From: a virus
IMG/VR virus record: IMGVR_UViG_3300032293_000477
Span: 1-30,869 of that record
Direction: 5' to 3' (one strand)
Length of the DNA: 30,869 nt
Below, piece by piece: positions 1 through 10,048 of this stretch. The position numbers and the translations under genes are program-made. The notes beneath the pieces are model-generated. The model ran no database searches, was not told the DNA's origin, and worked only from the letters and a program-made list of their open reading frames with translations. Positions within the stretch are counted from its first letter, which is position 1; the number at the start of each line of letters is the position of its first letter.

Positions 1-123
1 ACATCATCACCACTAAACACCATTCCTGAATGTTCGTAGTTGATAAGGTTTTTAGGTTTCAATCTTGATAGTTTCATCAACATCTTTCTAATCGTATCAC
101 GGGACATAAAGACATAGTAAGGG
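1..123. repeat. Left copy of 123-bp terminal direct repeat
   Basis: The first 123 bases are identical to the last 123 (30747-30869), reading from acatcatcaccact to catagtaaggg. The repeat lies inside a coding frame that is continuous over the join. It is therefore most simply the overlap left when a circular or terminally redundant genome is assembled, and not two separate functional repeats. The unique length would be 30,746 bp. Confidence 0.95.
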
Positions 124-1466
124 GATTTTGTTTCAGTATCCCATCTGTAAATCTTTTGGTTTGGTTGGAATACAACTGCGGTAATATCACCCTTGAACTC
201 GTTGCTTGAAAACATCACATTCATTTCGGTTGCCTTCTTCATTTCTCTTTCAGCCCAACCTAACGCAGCATCACCACCCCAACTATCATACATAAGTTTT
301 CCACAACCATCATCGTAAGATTTGGAACTTTCCAAATCTACTTTATGTCGGGATAAATAACTAAACATTCTTGTAATGGTTTCAAGGGATATGTTGTCGC
401 CTTTTGCCAGTTGGTTCGCTCTAATCTTACCAACTTCAGTCCCACAACTTCCCCAACCATTTTCTTCTACCCAATCTAAAACCCTTTGGGCTGTGTCTTG
501 GATTTCTTGTGTAGGAACAGCGAACGCTTCCCTAACATTAAATCGTTCTAAAACCTCACCAGTTCCTTCGTAATAGTCGTCCATTATATCAACGGGACAA
601 TACCCTTCCAATATACCTAACTTCACTTTAGAAATCGTCTTTGCTGTTGGTTCGGCAACCAAGGCTGCGAACCTTGATGGATAAACAAACAAACCCATAT
701 GGAAACCAATAGGTTTTAATTCGTCTTGAGCCGACATATTTGTTGGCATTCTGTTTAAGTATCTGGCTTCACTAATGAACGGACGACCAGACCCACCGAC
801 ATTTTGACCCTTACCCAAAGCCGCCTGTGCTTTAACAGGGATTTTCGCTAACGCCTGTTCGTAAGTTTCATTTATGCCTATAGGAAAATCAATTTGTTGC
901 CAGCGATGTCGGCATCGGTTGCCCGACTTGAAACTCCAGAAATCCACATTTGGTGCTGTCTTTGCTCTTGGAACTAACTTGAATGTATCAGGTTGTGCGG
1001 TTAGTTGTAATGAAAACGCCGCCATATCATCTTTAGACCATACCCTTTGAGCCAATAACATCTTTCTACATAGTTGTCTTGATGTTCTCATCAGGGGTGC
1101 TCCCACACCAGTATCTATCGTGTAGATGTATCTTGTAATAACAGATGCGTTATTACTATTGTCGTCCCAAATACTTTGTTTTCTTGGGTCAGGATTGATT
1201 GATGGAACAGCAAAGTTTTCCACAACCAATTCATCAATATCTTTTATTTCAGCGTTGAAGAATGCTTCATCGCTTACTTCCATTCCATAATTATCAATCA
1301 AAGCCAAGGCTTCATCAGTTAAATCGTCTTTATGCGAACAGGAAACTTCTTCCTGATTGTTGAAAACTTCCCAACTGATTTGTGTAGCAGGGTCTTTTAC
1401 AATACTAATGTATTGGATACCTGACATGTCATCTTCTTCGTCTATTTTTAACTCAAATATTTTCAT
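1..1466 (-). CDS. XkdF-like prohead protease, 5' part (runs off the left edge; continues at 30746)
   Basis: My own translation from ATG 1466 is open to base 1 and continues in frame at 30746 down to the stop at 30302, giving 636 residues. The start overlaps the tape-measure stop as TAATG. The N-terminus (MKIFELKIDEEDDMSGIQYI...SIVKDPA) matches the opening of prohead proteases of Bacteroidota phages. Around residues 170-200 is a CRHRW segment. Residues about 290-425 hold a domain with GTEVGKIRANQLAKG, a TRMFSYLSRH-like motif and DSWGGDAA, which recurs in phage morphogenesis proteins. From about residue 430 the XkdF-type serine protease domain begins and crosses the edge. Expected job: cleaving scaffold and capsid precursor during head maturation. 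Family assignment is from motif memory; the activity is inferred. Confidence 0.8.
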   Translation of the reverse strand, partial: MKIFELKIDEEDDMSGIQYISIVKDPATQISWEVFNNQEEVSCSHKDDLTDEALALIDNYGMEVSDEAFFNAEIKDIDELVVENFAVPSINPDPRKQSIWDDNSNNASVITRYIYTIDTGVGAPLMRTSRQLCRKMLLAQRVWSKDDMAAFSLQLTAQPDTFKLVPRAKTAPNVDFWSFKSGNRCRHRWQQIDFPIGINETYEQALAKIPVKAQAALGKGQNVGGSGRPFISEARYLNRMPTNMSAQDELKPIGFHMGLFVYPSRFAALVAEPTAKTISKVKLGILEGYCPVDIMDDYYEGTGEVLERFNVREAFAVPTQEIQDTAQRVLDWVEENGWGSCGTEVGKIRANQLAKGDNISLETITRMFSYLSRHKVDLESSKSYDDGCGKLMYDSWGGDAALGWAEREMKKATEMNVMFSSNEFKGDITAVVFQPNQKIYRWDTETKSPYYVFMSRDTIRKMLMKLSRLKPKNLINYEHSGMVFSGDD

Positions 1467-4400
1467 TATAGTCGTGCTAATTGTTCTATTTTTTTATTTA
1501 ATTTTGTTGTGTCCTGAATGTCGTTATACAGAACATAAGCCTTTAATGGTGTTTTTGTAGATAAGTTTTGTTTTGCGATTGCTTGAACTATTCTACTATC
1601 ATCAATAGACATCGGTTTTCCACCCGTTGCCGTATTGATTGAACTGATTTGGTCTCCGTAGGCTCTAACGGCTTCCCTGTTTAAGATGAACTCCCCACCT
1701 TCCAACATAGTTGGAACACCACCACCATAGGTGTCATGCGATGAACCTTCAACCAATCCACCCGTTCTACCGATGTAAGCCTTGTTCTGTGTGAATTGTA
1801 ATTGGTCGTTGATTACCCCAACTTGAAATGCTGTAAGTCCTGCCAACACCAACGAAAATGGTATTGCCGCAGGTATAGGTAATGTTGCGTATGCGTTGAT
1901 AATTGCCTGTGCTCCTTGTGCGATTGAATTGGCTAGAGCGAATTGTAATTCTTGGACTCTGGCTTTCTTTTCAACATCAAACCTTTTCTTTTGATATTCT
2001 TTTTCAACCTTCAATTTTTCAGCGTCTCTTATCTTTTGTCCTTCCACACTTTCATCACCCAATTCTTCAACCGCTTTAAGTGCTTGTGCTTGTTGGTAAT
2101 CTATCTGTTCCAACAACAAACTATTTTGTTGTTGGACTATATTTGATAATTGTGTTGATACCTGACTGAACGCCTGAAGAACTTTGTCCGCAACATCTTT
2201 AATATTACTAAAAGATTTGTTAAAACTTTCTTGAGTTTCTGTTGGTAATTCTTTTAGTTTCTTACTAATGGCGTTGAGTGTTTTTAAGAATGGGTTTTCA
2301 GTAAGTCCAAAATCTTTAGCGAACTCGTCCCCAAATAATTTTAAGAACTTTTGGATATTTTCAAGTTCCTCTCTCGTCTTGTTTTCAACATCTTTTAATC
2401 CTTCATCAATACCACTAAACAATGCCTTTATACCATCTTCACCTAATTTGTTGAAATACTTTTCTTCGTTGTCTAATACATCTGTGAATATCGTTAAATA
2501 ATCTTGAGCGTTTTGTTTGAAGTATTTTTTAAGACCTTCCGCCTGTTCGGGTGTAAATGTCTTATCAATTTCAGCACCTAATAATTTTATCTTACTAACA
2601 TTCTTATCACTCTCCTTATTGATTTCCTTTAACCCATTTACAAAGTCATCAGTTCTAATAACACCTGTTAAAATTGACTTTGCGATTTCTTGGTATTTAT
2701 TTCCCTCCTCTTCTAAAGCATCGTATCTGGCTTTAAATCCTTCAGCGGCTTTAGTATTACCTCTTTCTTCCGCCTGCATCTTATTATCTAATAATTCAGC
2801 CTGTTCTTTCGCAATTTTTATTATTTTATCTTGGATACCGAATTGTTGTTTAATAATGTATAAACTAGTATCTTCTAATTGTTTGTCGGTTAAACCTAAT
2901 TTTACTCTATCGGCACGAAGACCAGCAATTTTTTCTTCAACCTCTAACAAACCAAGTAATGTTTCGTTATCAGGTTTCCTATCAAACACTCCTAAAAACA
3001 AACCTTCAATACTATTTTTTACAGCAACAACCCTTTCGTCCAAATTGTTAAAGTATTCAACAAATGACTTTTTACTTTCATCACTAACATTCTTTAATGT
3101 TTCACCAATCGTTGGTATTGCTTTTTCAGCGACTTTAACAAATCCGTCCCAACCAGTGGTTGCTGTGAAACTCAAAGCACTATCCGTTTTTTTAATCTCT
3201 TCACGAATGTTGATAAATAATTGGGTATAACCATCACTCAATTTTTTTACATCACTTTCATTCGGTATTGTCTTGAATAAGTAATTGTTTAATTCATCAA
3301 GGAGTTTTTTACTTTCTGTTTTTAGAAACTCCGTTCTTTCTTTAATGTAATTTTCTTGATTAGTAATAATCTCTTTTTGATTATTTAATAAATCACTCGT
3401 ATATCTTATTTCCGCCTTTTGTGCTTCGTCAATTTTTTTAGCCAAACCATCTAACGCTTTAATCCTCGCAGTTATCACCAATAAGTTTTTATCAACGGCG
3501 TCTGTGGCAGTATCGGTTGCCTTTGCGGCATTCTCTTCCGCATTGGCTGTGTCTTTTAATGTCTTGTTTAGGGGTTTTAATTGAACTAAAGTATTCTCAA
3601 GTTGGGTGGTGTATTTTTGTTGAACCGCAGCCAAACCAGCCGTCTTTTCATTATACTTGTCGGCTATTCTTCCATACGCAATTTGGTCTGCGGTAAGGAA
3701 CCCGTTTGTTAAAGCCAGTGCTTTAGTCAATACACTAGGTCCGTTAGCACGAAGGTCAGCCAATGCTGTTTCTCTTTCTATTTCAGCCTCAAGTCGTGTT
3801 TCGTTTATTTTATTGATTGCTGCTCGTGCCTCTTCCGCCTGTATCTGTAGATTGATAAACTCTATACCTTGTTTGGTTAGTTGATTGTTTTCATCTATGA
3901 ATGCGTTTAATCCTGGATATGTTTTCTTCAATTCTTCTAATGTTTGTATCTCAAGTTCTCGGGTTGTGATACTATCAGTTAGAATTGTAATTTGTTGTTT
4001 GAGTTCAATTGCTGCTTTTCTTTTAACATCAATCAATCCACTCTCAACTTTTATTTGGTCTTTTATTGCTTGGGCGTTGGCTTCAGTCGCTTCTGTGTCT
4101 TCTTCTTGGGCTGTAATCAACAAATAAATCGCACCTGTTAGGGCTGCGATTGCTGTGATGAATAATACAACAGGGTTAGCATTTAGGACTGCGTTATAGG
4201 CGGCTTGGGCTATTGTTGCGGCTTTGGTGGCTGCCTCATTTATTTTAGTTGCCACAGACGCTCTTAAAGTAGCACTCTCAACTAATGCGGTGTTGATGGC
4301 GTTTATACCCAACGCAATATTCACTACATTCAGTGCCGCAGCCTCCGCTCTTTGGACTTCCTCTAAAGTTTGTTCGTTAGAAATAAACAAACTCAAAGCA

Positions 4401-4687
4401 CCTGAAGCAACCTGAAACGCACCAGTAACGACATTGATGGCATCACCTAAAGCACGGAACTTTTTTTCCGCTCCAATACCTTCACTAGCCTTATCAACTT
4501 CATCAAGTTTGGTTTTTAGTTTTGATATGTTGGAAATTGCTTCCTTATATGCTGGTGTCCCAAAATCTAATGTCTTTAAGGTATCTTGTAATATCTTTAA
4601 CTCACTTTCTAATTCGTTTAGATTACTGATTACCTTTTCTTCACCCTGACTGGTGATTTTTAATTTTAATGCGATTTCTTGTGCCAT
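1466..4687 (-). CDS. Tail tape measure protein
   Basis: The product has 1073 residues. It is mostly helical and coiled-coil-like, with alternating charged heptads. A hydrophobic stretch lies near residues 165-195 (NANPVVLFITAIAALTGAIY) and another near the C-terminus (a PIPAAIPFSLVLAGL segment). The C-terminal motif GGLVEGSSHDTYGGGVP followed by LEGGEFILNREA is typical of phage tape measures. The tape sets tail length; at about 1.5 angstrom per residue this predicts roughly 160 nm. It starts 3 nt after the preceding tail gene stops, and its TAA overlaps the ATG of the protease gene, so it belongs to the late tail operon. It does not sit next to the chaperone gene, as it usually would; six other genes come between. 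Confidence 0.93.
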   Translation of the reverse strand: MAQEIALKLKITSQGEEKVISNLNELESELKILQDTLKTLDFGTPAYKEAISNISKLKTKLDEVDKASEGIGAEKKFRALGDAINVVTGAFQVASGALSLFISNEQTLEEVQRAEAAALNVVNIALGINAINTALVESATLRASVATKINEAATKAATIAQAAYNAVLNANPVVLFITAIAALTGAIYLLITAQEEDTEATEANAQAIKDQIKVESGLIDVKRKAAIELKQQITILTDSITTRELEIQTLEELKKTYPGLNAFIDENNQLTKQGIEFINLQIQAEEARAAINKINETRLEAEIERETALADLRANGPSVLTKALALTNGFLTADQIAYGRIADKYNEKTAGLAAVQQKYTTQLENTLVQLKPLNKTLKDTANAEENAAKATDTATDAVDKNLLVITARIKALDGLAKKIDEAQKAEIRYTSDLLNNQKEIITNQENYIKERTEFLKTESKKLLDELNNYLFKTIPNESDVKKLSDGYTQLFINIREEIKKTDSALSFTATTGWDGFVKVAEKAIPTIGETLKNVSDESKKSFVEYFNNLDERVVAVKNSIEGLFLGVFDRKPDNETLLGLLEVEEKIAGLRADRVKLGLTDKQLEDTSLYIIKQQFGIQDKIIKIAKEQAELLDNKMQAEERGNTKAAEGFKARYDALEEEGNKYQEIAKSILTGVIRTDDFVNGLKEINKESDKNVSKIKLLGAEIDKTFTPEQAEGLKKYFKQNAQDYLTIFTDVLDNEEKYFNKLGEDGIKALFSGIDEGLKDVENKTREELENIQKFLKLFGDEFAKDFGLTENPFLKTLNAISKKLKELPTETQESFNKSFSNIKDVADKVLQAFSQVSTQLSNIVQQQNSLLLEQIDYQQAQALKAVEELGDESVEGQKIRDAEKLKVEKEYQKKRFDVEKKARVQELQFALANSIAQGAQAIINAYATLPIPAAIPFSLVLAGLTAFQVGVINDQLQFTQNKAYIGRTGGLVEGSSHDTYGGGVPTMLEGGEFILNREAVRAYGDQISSINTATGGKPMSIDDSRIVQAIAKQNLSTKTPLKAYVLYNDIQDTTKLNKKIEQLARL

Positions 4688-4690
4688 AGT

Positions 4691-7195
4691 TTAACAGGTT
4701 GTAAAGTTTGTTAGAATACCATATTCTATCACTTGATAAATAGTATTTAACCCCACTTGTTTTAGGAATGTCCCTTCAGCAATCGGTATTGTTGCCCCTG
4801 TATCACTAAATACAGAACAACCTGCCGATAAAGTAGAGCAGTTAGAATACACTACTATTTGTGAAGCACTTTCACTACACATCGTATTTATGTTGTTGGA
4901 ACTAAACATAACATATTGATATGTTGAACCAGTTGGGGTCGGTTGTGGTATGAATGGTGCCTGACGATATGTTGGTGGTATTAAAGGTAATTCCTGATTA
5001 TCAAAAGGTATTTTAATGAACGAACAAGAAACCAAACTAGTATCGGTTATGTCCGCATCGTTCATAGACAATAATCTCCACCAAGCATTTAAGAAATAAA
5101 CCTTATCATTATATCCCAAATCATTTATTTCAGTTGGGGTAAGTTTGAATATTCCGTTGAATATTTTAACACTACTATCGTAAAGTTGTTCTACCCTCCC
5201 AATCCAAAAGTTATGGTAGTTATCGTTTATCGTATAACCAACATAACTATTATTCATCGGTTGCCAGTAGTCATACTGATTTCCAAAGTTCAAATCACTA
5301 AAGGTTGATTGTGTATATTCGTAAGATGATAAGTGTGATATGGCGGGATATGTCGTGTGTGAAATTGCGGTTAAACCTGATAAGATATAGTAAGGAGTTG
5401 TTGTCCCTGTGATTTTACTATCTAATAATCCATTATAAAAACCTAATATAATCTCACTTCCTAATGGTGTGTATTGTGCTGTATCACCTGTAGCCCCAAA
5501 GTTCCAAGTATAGATGTGTGGAACTAAAATATTACTTTCTGTTTTTCCATCAAAGGTAGAAATTGGTAATGGTGGAAATGGACTTTCAATCGTCTTGGTT
5601 CCTGTATGATATGCTAGATTACTAATGTTTCTGTATGTCCCGAATTGTTGGTTTCTATCTTGTTGGTTGATTAAACTAAATCTGTCGGTGCTGTCTTTAT
5701 ATTTCAATACATATTCTTTGGTTAAAGAATTGGTTGGTTCAAGTGTGTAGTCCTGTGAAATATCTAATTTCTGGCTCCAATCTACTTCTCTTCCTGAATT
5801 GAAATAAGTGTCCCACCTTTCAATCAAAAGTGAGTTATCACCATTAGGTATCACCACTAGGTTAAAAGTATCTACAATCCCCTTAAAGAAGTCCAAACAG
5901 GTTGTTTCATCAGTTAGGTTGTCTTGTAATAATAATTCTTTATCACCAATCAATACAGGTGAAGACCAAAGTTCCCAAGCCTGATAGGTAAATCTAATTC
6001 TGGCGTTGGGGTCATAACCTTCGTTCTGTCTTGTGTAATAAAGTGCCACTCTTCTACCACCAGGTATTGTAGCATTTAGATACATATTTTTAACTTCTGT
6101 TCCCTGTGTAATAATCGCAATACCCCTAACTTGTGAATATAAAGTTCCGTTATCAACATCTTTAACCGCAATATCCAAGATACACGGAACAGATGTATTA
6201 TCAACTTGTGCGTTAAAACTAACCTTGAACTTATACAGACCAGCGACCGCAGTTGTAAAGAAGTTTCCCCTACCAGCGGCACCACCATTACGAGCGGGAC
6301 TAAAAATATTCAAGGGGTCATTTAGTTCATTTACAAAAACAAATCCCTTATAGAAATTAGGATAGAAGTTTCCATCGGCATCGTCCAATAAAACCCTCGT
6401 GTAATTCACACTAAAGATGTTGGCGTTTTTACTTGTTCCTGAAACAACTTGTCCCCCTTGTGATTGGTTTGTTTTGGCTAAACAGAATATCCCGTTGAAG
6501 TATTCGCTATTCAAGAAATTACTATCGTAAGTAAAACCCGCTTTTGAGAACATACTATCAATAAGATACTTGGCTGAAACCCAAGGCGCAAATTGTAAAG
6601 GGGATAGTGGAGCACCTGAAAAAGTGAAACCTGATGTGGTTAAATCAAATCTGGAGTAGTATTGTTCGTCATCATATCCGTAGAACCCTAATGGATAAAC
6701 GATTGAACCAGTAAGTCCTGTGTAGTTCGTGTAAGACCCACCTGTATAAGACCAAGTTGATACAATATTATCATAACTTAAAGTGTGGGTTAAACCTGAA
6801 TAATTCAAGTCGGTTAGTTTGATTTCCTGAAGTGTTAAAGCCAAGTCAGGTAAATTTTCTGTAAGGAAAATTTCATATGAACTACCTTGAACCGAATTGA
6901 TGATTTTGTTTAATCTACAAGAACCATTAAAGACATCTGCCCCACCATATTTTACAACAGCAGGGACTACAACATCATCACTAAAATTGGCACTATTCAC
7001 ATTATACGCTGCGGCGAAGAACCTGTTGTTCTTCGCTGTTTGTGGTATATTAAATGTCTTGGAATACGATGATGTCCTTGTTTGGAAATCTTCTATTTCC
7101 TGAAACGATTTGGTTATTGAAATGGATACATCTGCTCCTGTATCTAAACTTTCCCATACCCCCGTCTTGTTTGATTTTAACCATAGTTCAATCAT
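4691..7195 (-). CDS. Large tail-tip / baseplate hub-like protein
   Basis: The product has 834 residues. The first 120 (IELWLK...ITKSFQEIEDFQTRTSSYSK...FNIP...NNRFFAAAYNVNS) match a common family of tail proteins in Bacteroidota phages, found beside the tape measure and believed to form the tail tip or hub. The remainder is rich in aromatic residues, Gly and Thr, as expected of beta-structured virion proteins. A short Pro-rich linker (FIPQPTPTGSTYQYV) near residue 755 precedes a small Cys-containing C-terminal module (MCSESAS...YSNCSTLSAGCSVFSDTGA). One base separates it from the upstream gene (TAATATG). The structural role is well supported by position; the exact place in the tail is inferred. 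Confidence 0.75.
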   Translation of the reverse strand: MIELWLKSNKTGVWESLDTGADVSISITKSFQEIEDFQTRTSSYSKTFNIPQTAKNNRFFAAAYNVNSANFSDDVVVPAVVKYGGADVFNGSCRLNKIINSVQGSSYEIFLTENLPDLALTLQEIKLTDLNYSGLTHTLSYDNIVSTWSYTGGSYTNYTGLTGSIVYPLGFYGYDDEQYYSRFDLTTSGFTFSGAPLSPLQFAPWVSAKYLIDSMFSKAGFTYDSNFLNSEYFNGIFCLAKTNQSQGGQVVSGTSKNANIFSVNYTRVLLDDADGNFYPNFYKGFVFVNELNDPLNIFSPARNGGAAGRGNFFTTAVAGLYKFKVSFNAQVDNTSVPCILDIAVKDVDNGTLYSQVRGIAIITQGTEVKNMYLNATIPGGRRVALYYTRQNEGYDPNARIRFTYQAWELWSSPVLIGDKELLLQDNLTDETTCLDFFKGIVDTFNLVVIPNGDNSLLIERWDTYFNSGREVDWSQKLDISQDYTLEPTNSLTKEYVLKYKDSTDRFSLINQQDRNQQFGTYRNISNLAYHTGTKTIESPFPPLPISTFDGKTESNILVPHIYTWNFGATGDTAQYTPLGSEIILGFYNGLLDSKITGTTTPYYILSGLTAISHTTYPAISHLSSYEYTQSTFSDLNFGNQYDYWQPMNNSYVGYTINDNYHNFWIGRVEQLYDSSVKIFNGIFKLTPTEINDLGYNDKVYFLNAWWRLLSMNDADITDTSLVSCSFIKIPFDNQELPLIPPTYRQAPFIPQPTPTGSTYQYVMFSSNNINTMCSESASQIVVYSNCSTLSAGCSVFSDTGATIPIAEGTFLKQVGLNTIYQVIEYGILTNFTTC

Positions 7196-7196
7196 A

Positions 7197-9479
7197 TTAT
7201 TCGTGATTTTGTCTTATTGTATCGTAAGCCGATTTATATTCAATTTGGATTTGGTATTTTGATGAATTGATTTGGTAGTTCGGTTTGATGATTTCTGTAT
7301 TGGTTATTACCACAGGTTCTAATACCCCATTATCACCCACCAAATAAACTGAAGGTGATTGGACTAGTTCTTCACTCAACCATAAACTCTCCGCTTGTGG
7401 TAAGTAGTCAGTATAAAGAACCCCACTTGAACTTACAAGTTGGCTCCATACTGAACGCTCACTATTCCAACCAAAGTAAGACGATGTATCCCAACCCGCA
7501 GAATACAATTCAGGATTGGTTTGGACTACTTGTTTTTCAACTGAATAACCCACATCTTCACGAGCCCTGAAATTATAACTATCCCAAGCACCTAATTTAT
7601 TCAAGAAGAAGACAACCCTATTTCCTTGACTACAAACTTCATCGTAGTAGAAATAGAATGGCTCACTAATGATAGCCGTTGTTAAACAAGAACCAGTTGT
7701 AGTAAGGGGACAAGGGAACGATGATAGTGCCGATGCTTCAGTATCAAATACAAAAGGGTCTGTAAGTTGAATAAATCCACCACCACCAATTTCGGTAATT
7801 TCATAAATGGTATTTTCATAATTGATAAATTGACCCACAATGATTGTATCACCTGAATAACGGAAGAACATTACACCACCATCACACACATTTACACCCA
7901 CGATTGGTTGTCCTGTTGGGATACTTTCGGGAGTAGGTAATGGTGTTGGTGTAGGACAAGGAGGAATACTGATTGCTCCCAAGTCAGTTGAGTTCCATAG
8001 AATAGATGTAGGAAATGGATTGTTCGCTTCAATATACACATTTGTTGAAGGTGGCATGGAAATCGTAAGTTCGTTTCCACAACAACCCGTATAAGTAATA
8101 TTCAACACATATCCTACATTTGTGGATACTTCGTAAGTATGGCAATCTTGAACGAATGGTGTAGGACAATCCCCAACCAAACTAATAACCAAAGAACCTG
8201 TTATTCCACTAATAGTATTTTCACAACCACAAACTAATATTGTTGTATCCGCAGATACTGAACCTGTGAATGATGTTGCTCCCGAACAAGTAAGTCCTGT
8301 ATATTGGTAGGCATTATCAGGGTCGCTGTTTGATATTTGATATGTCTTACAAACACAATCATTACAAATACCAATATAAATTAAAAGTGCTTCATTACCA
8401 TCAAGAATAATGTTTGTGTTTTGACACGCACACCATCTACCAGTATCACCAGGATTGATTGAAATGGTTTGTAAATCACCAAGACAATCAAGGTATTCAA
8501 TAGAAGCAATCGCTTCAGCCAATGGTGGGTTTGAGTATTCATAATCACCACAACTACAACCATCAAAATTATCAATTTCAGGGGTCGGTGGTGTCGGTTG
8601 TTCTAGTGTCCCTTCCAATTCAACCTTATAGTATTTCGTAGTTGCTGGAATGTTTATTCCGTGTTCTTCAAGGTTAGGACTTCCTACCCCCAAATAAACT
8701 ACTTGTTGTTCCGTCCAATTTGTAGGAGTGTCCCAAAATCCATCGTAGTAAGAACAATTAGGTCTTGTTCCACATAGGCTTTCTACATTATAGGTTCTAC
8801 CTGTTGAAATTACAGCATCATTTTCATTATAGAATGTGAATAACCCTGAATAGATTTCACGAGCGGGTAATACCTCTGTAGTATCAAACCAATTCACAGC
8901 CGCTAGTAATGCGTAATCACCCTGACGAATGTATCGGGTTCTTGGGGAATTGGTTAAAAATCTTGATGTGTATTGTGGAAAAGTTCCTGTCTGTCCTGTT
9001 AAATAAAACGGGTCAAAGTCATAGGACTTTCCGTTGAACCATTCCTTCACACCATTTGTGGCATAACATACATCACTTCTTACAGCGGGGTTTCCAACAT
9101 TACCTTCACCATCATAAATGACTACCACACCTGTTGGTGTGGTTGAGTATTCTTCACCTACGATGATGTCGTAGATAATCATATTGTTTCTCAAATAACC
9201 CCACGCCGCTCCTTGAATTGCTGTATCACCCGAACACCCTATATTTACGGGTTTAGATGATGTGTAGTTCAATAGAATTGGGGAAAGGTCTATCTGTCCC
9301 CACCCTTGACTTGATGGTGTAATCTTGAGTTCGGCAATCAGTCCTTCTTGTGTATAAACATTTACAACATATCTGTATTTGTATAATGACGGGTCAGTCG
9401 CTGCTGTTGATATAAATTGATATACCAAATTGCCATATACTGGCTGTATTGTTTCTGGTTGTGATAAAAATGTAATCAT
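7197..9479 (-). CDS. Tail protein with Cys-rich central insertion
   Basis: The product has 760 residues. The N-terminal part (about 1-300) and the C-terminal part (about 600-760, with VVFFLNKLGAWDSYNFRARE and SLWLSEELVQSPSVYLVG) resemble the two halves of a tail protein seen beside the hub protein in Bacteroidota phages. Between them lies a variable region of roughly 300 residues with many Cys pairs (CSCGDYEY, CACQN, CNDCVCKTYQIS, CGCENT, CCGNE) and a short PTPTPLPTPE linker. This looks like a string of small surface modules added to a conserved frame. It starts by TAATG overlap with the upstream gene. Likely at the tail tip and perhaps in contact with the host surface; the binding role is inferred. 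Confidence 0.7.
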   Translation of the reverse strand: MITFLSQPETIQPVYGNLVYQFISTAATDPSLYKYRYVVNVYTQEGLIAELKITPSSQGWGQIDLSPILLNYTSSKPVNIGCSGDTAIQGAAWGYLRNNMIIYDIIVGEEYSTTPTGVVVIYDGEGNVGNPAVRSDVCYATNGVKEWFNGKSYDFDPFYLTGQTGTFPQYTSRFLTNSPRTRYIRQGDYALLAAVNWFDTTEVLPAREIYSGLFTFYNENDAVISTGRTYNVESLCGTRPNCSYYDGFWDTPTNWTEQQVVYLGVGSPNLEEHGINIPATTKYYKVELEGTLEQPTPPTPEIDNFDGCSCGDYEYSNPPLAEAIASIEYLDCLGDLQTISINPGDTGRWCACQNTNIILDGNEALLIYIGICNDCVCKTYQISNSDPDNAYQYTGLTCSGATSFTGSVSADTTILVCGCENTISGITGSLVISLVGDCPTPFVQDCHTYEVSTNVGYVLNITYTGCCGNELTISMPPSTNVYIEANNPFPTSILWNSTDLGAISIPPCPTPTPLPTPESIPTGQPIVGVNVCDGGVMFFRYSGDTIIVGQFINYENTIYEITEIGGGGFIQLTDPFVFDTEASALSSFPCPLTTTGSCLTTAIISEPFYFYYDEVCSQGNRVVFFLNKLGAWDSYNFRAREDVGYSVEKQVVQTNPELYSAGWDTSSYFGWNSERSVWSQLVSSSGVLYTDYLPQAESLWLSEELVQSPSVYLVGDNGVLEPVVITNTEIIKPNYQINSSKYQIQIEYKSAYDTIRQNHE

Positions 9480-10048
9480 TATGATAATGCTAAATTGTAT
9501 TGTTGTGTTCCAAATAAGTTTATTCTATCAAATATGTCTCCCAACACCAATTCTTGATATTGTGGTTGTGATAATAAACCTTCAACATACTTACCAGTTT
9601 CAGTTTGGAACTCATCAGTAAATATTCTGTATCCCTTGTATCCCGCCTTAAATAAGTTCTTTCTAACAGCGAATGCCATACCTTTTGCTTTGGCTCCTTG
9701 AAGACCTATCTTGGCTTTTACCCATTTTTCTAATTCAGTAATAAGTTGTGATGTGCCACCCTTACTACCTTTGGGTCTTTTATCAGGATAATATGCTCCA
9801 CCACCAGGAAAAGACCCTTCACCAAATACAAAATCAACCCCATAATCTTCCATTAGAATATCTATCTCCCCTTCCCTAATAATATAAGATACTGAATTGT
9901 ATAATCTACCCGTAGCACTAAAATTATATGGACTACTTCGTTTAGTCATTTCACCCCTTTTAGTGTATCTTGGTTTAGGTGTTTTAATAAGTTCTTTTAC
10001 TTGTTTAACCAAGTATTCACCAATAAGATTTAACAATTCTTCTTCCAT
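9479..10048 (-). CDS. Tail-completion / neck protein (HK97 gp10-like)
   Basis: The product has 189 residues. It is basic at the N-terminus and contains the pattern LYNSVSYIIREGEIDILMED...VDFVFGEGSFPGGG followed by ITELEKWVKAKIG and GMAFAVRKNLFKAGYKGYRI. That order (small-molecule-like beta segment, FVxxG loop, a helix ending in KW, then AFAVRKxxFKxG) is what I associate with gp10-type head-tail joining or tail-completion proteins. Both ends are coupled to neighbours by TAATG overlaps. It sits within the tail block and not beside the connector and portal. The assignment is by pattern only; it could be another minor structural protein. Confidence 0.6.
   Translation of the reverse strand: MEEELLNLIGEYLVKQVKELIKTPKPRYTKRGEMTKRSSPYNFSATGRLYNSVSYIIREGEIDILMEDYGVDFVFGEGSFPGGGAYYPDKRPKGSKGGTSQLITELEKWVKAKIGLQGAKAKGMAFAVRKNLFKAGYKGYRIFTDEFQTETGKYVEGLLSQPQYQELVLGDIFDRINLFGTQQYNLALS

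Noticed and set aside
1-123. Physical terminal repeats of a linear genome
   Set aside because: The repeat lies in the middle of a conserved coding domain, and its length suits assembly overlap; nothing marks a packaging end.
2517-3230. Plus-strand frame of 237 codons within the tape-measure gene
   Set aside because: It is antisense to a clear 1073-residue gene; its Ser/Phe/Leu-rich composition is that of a shadow frame, with no leader or neighbours on that strand.
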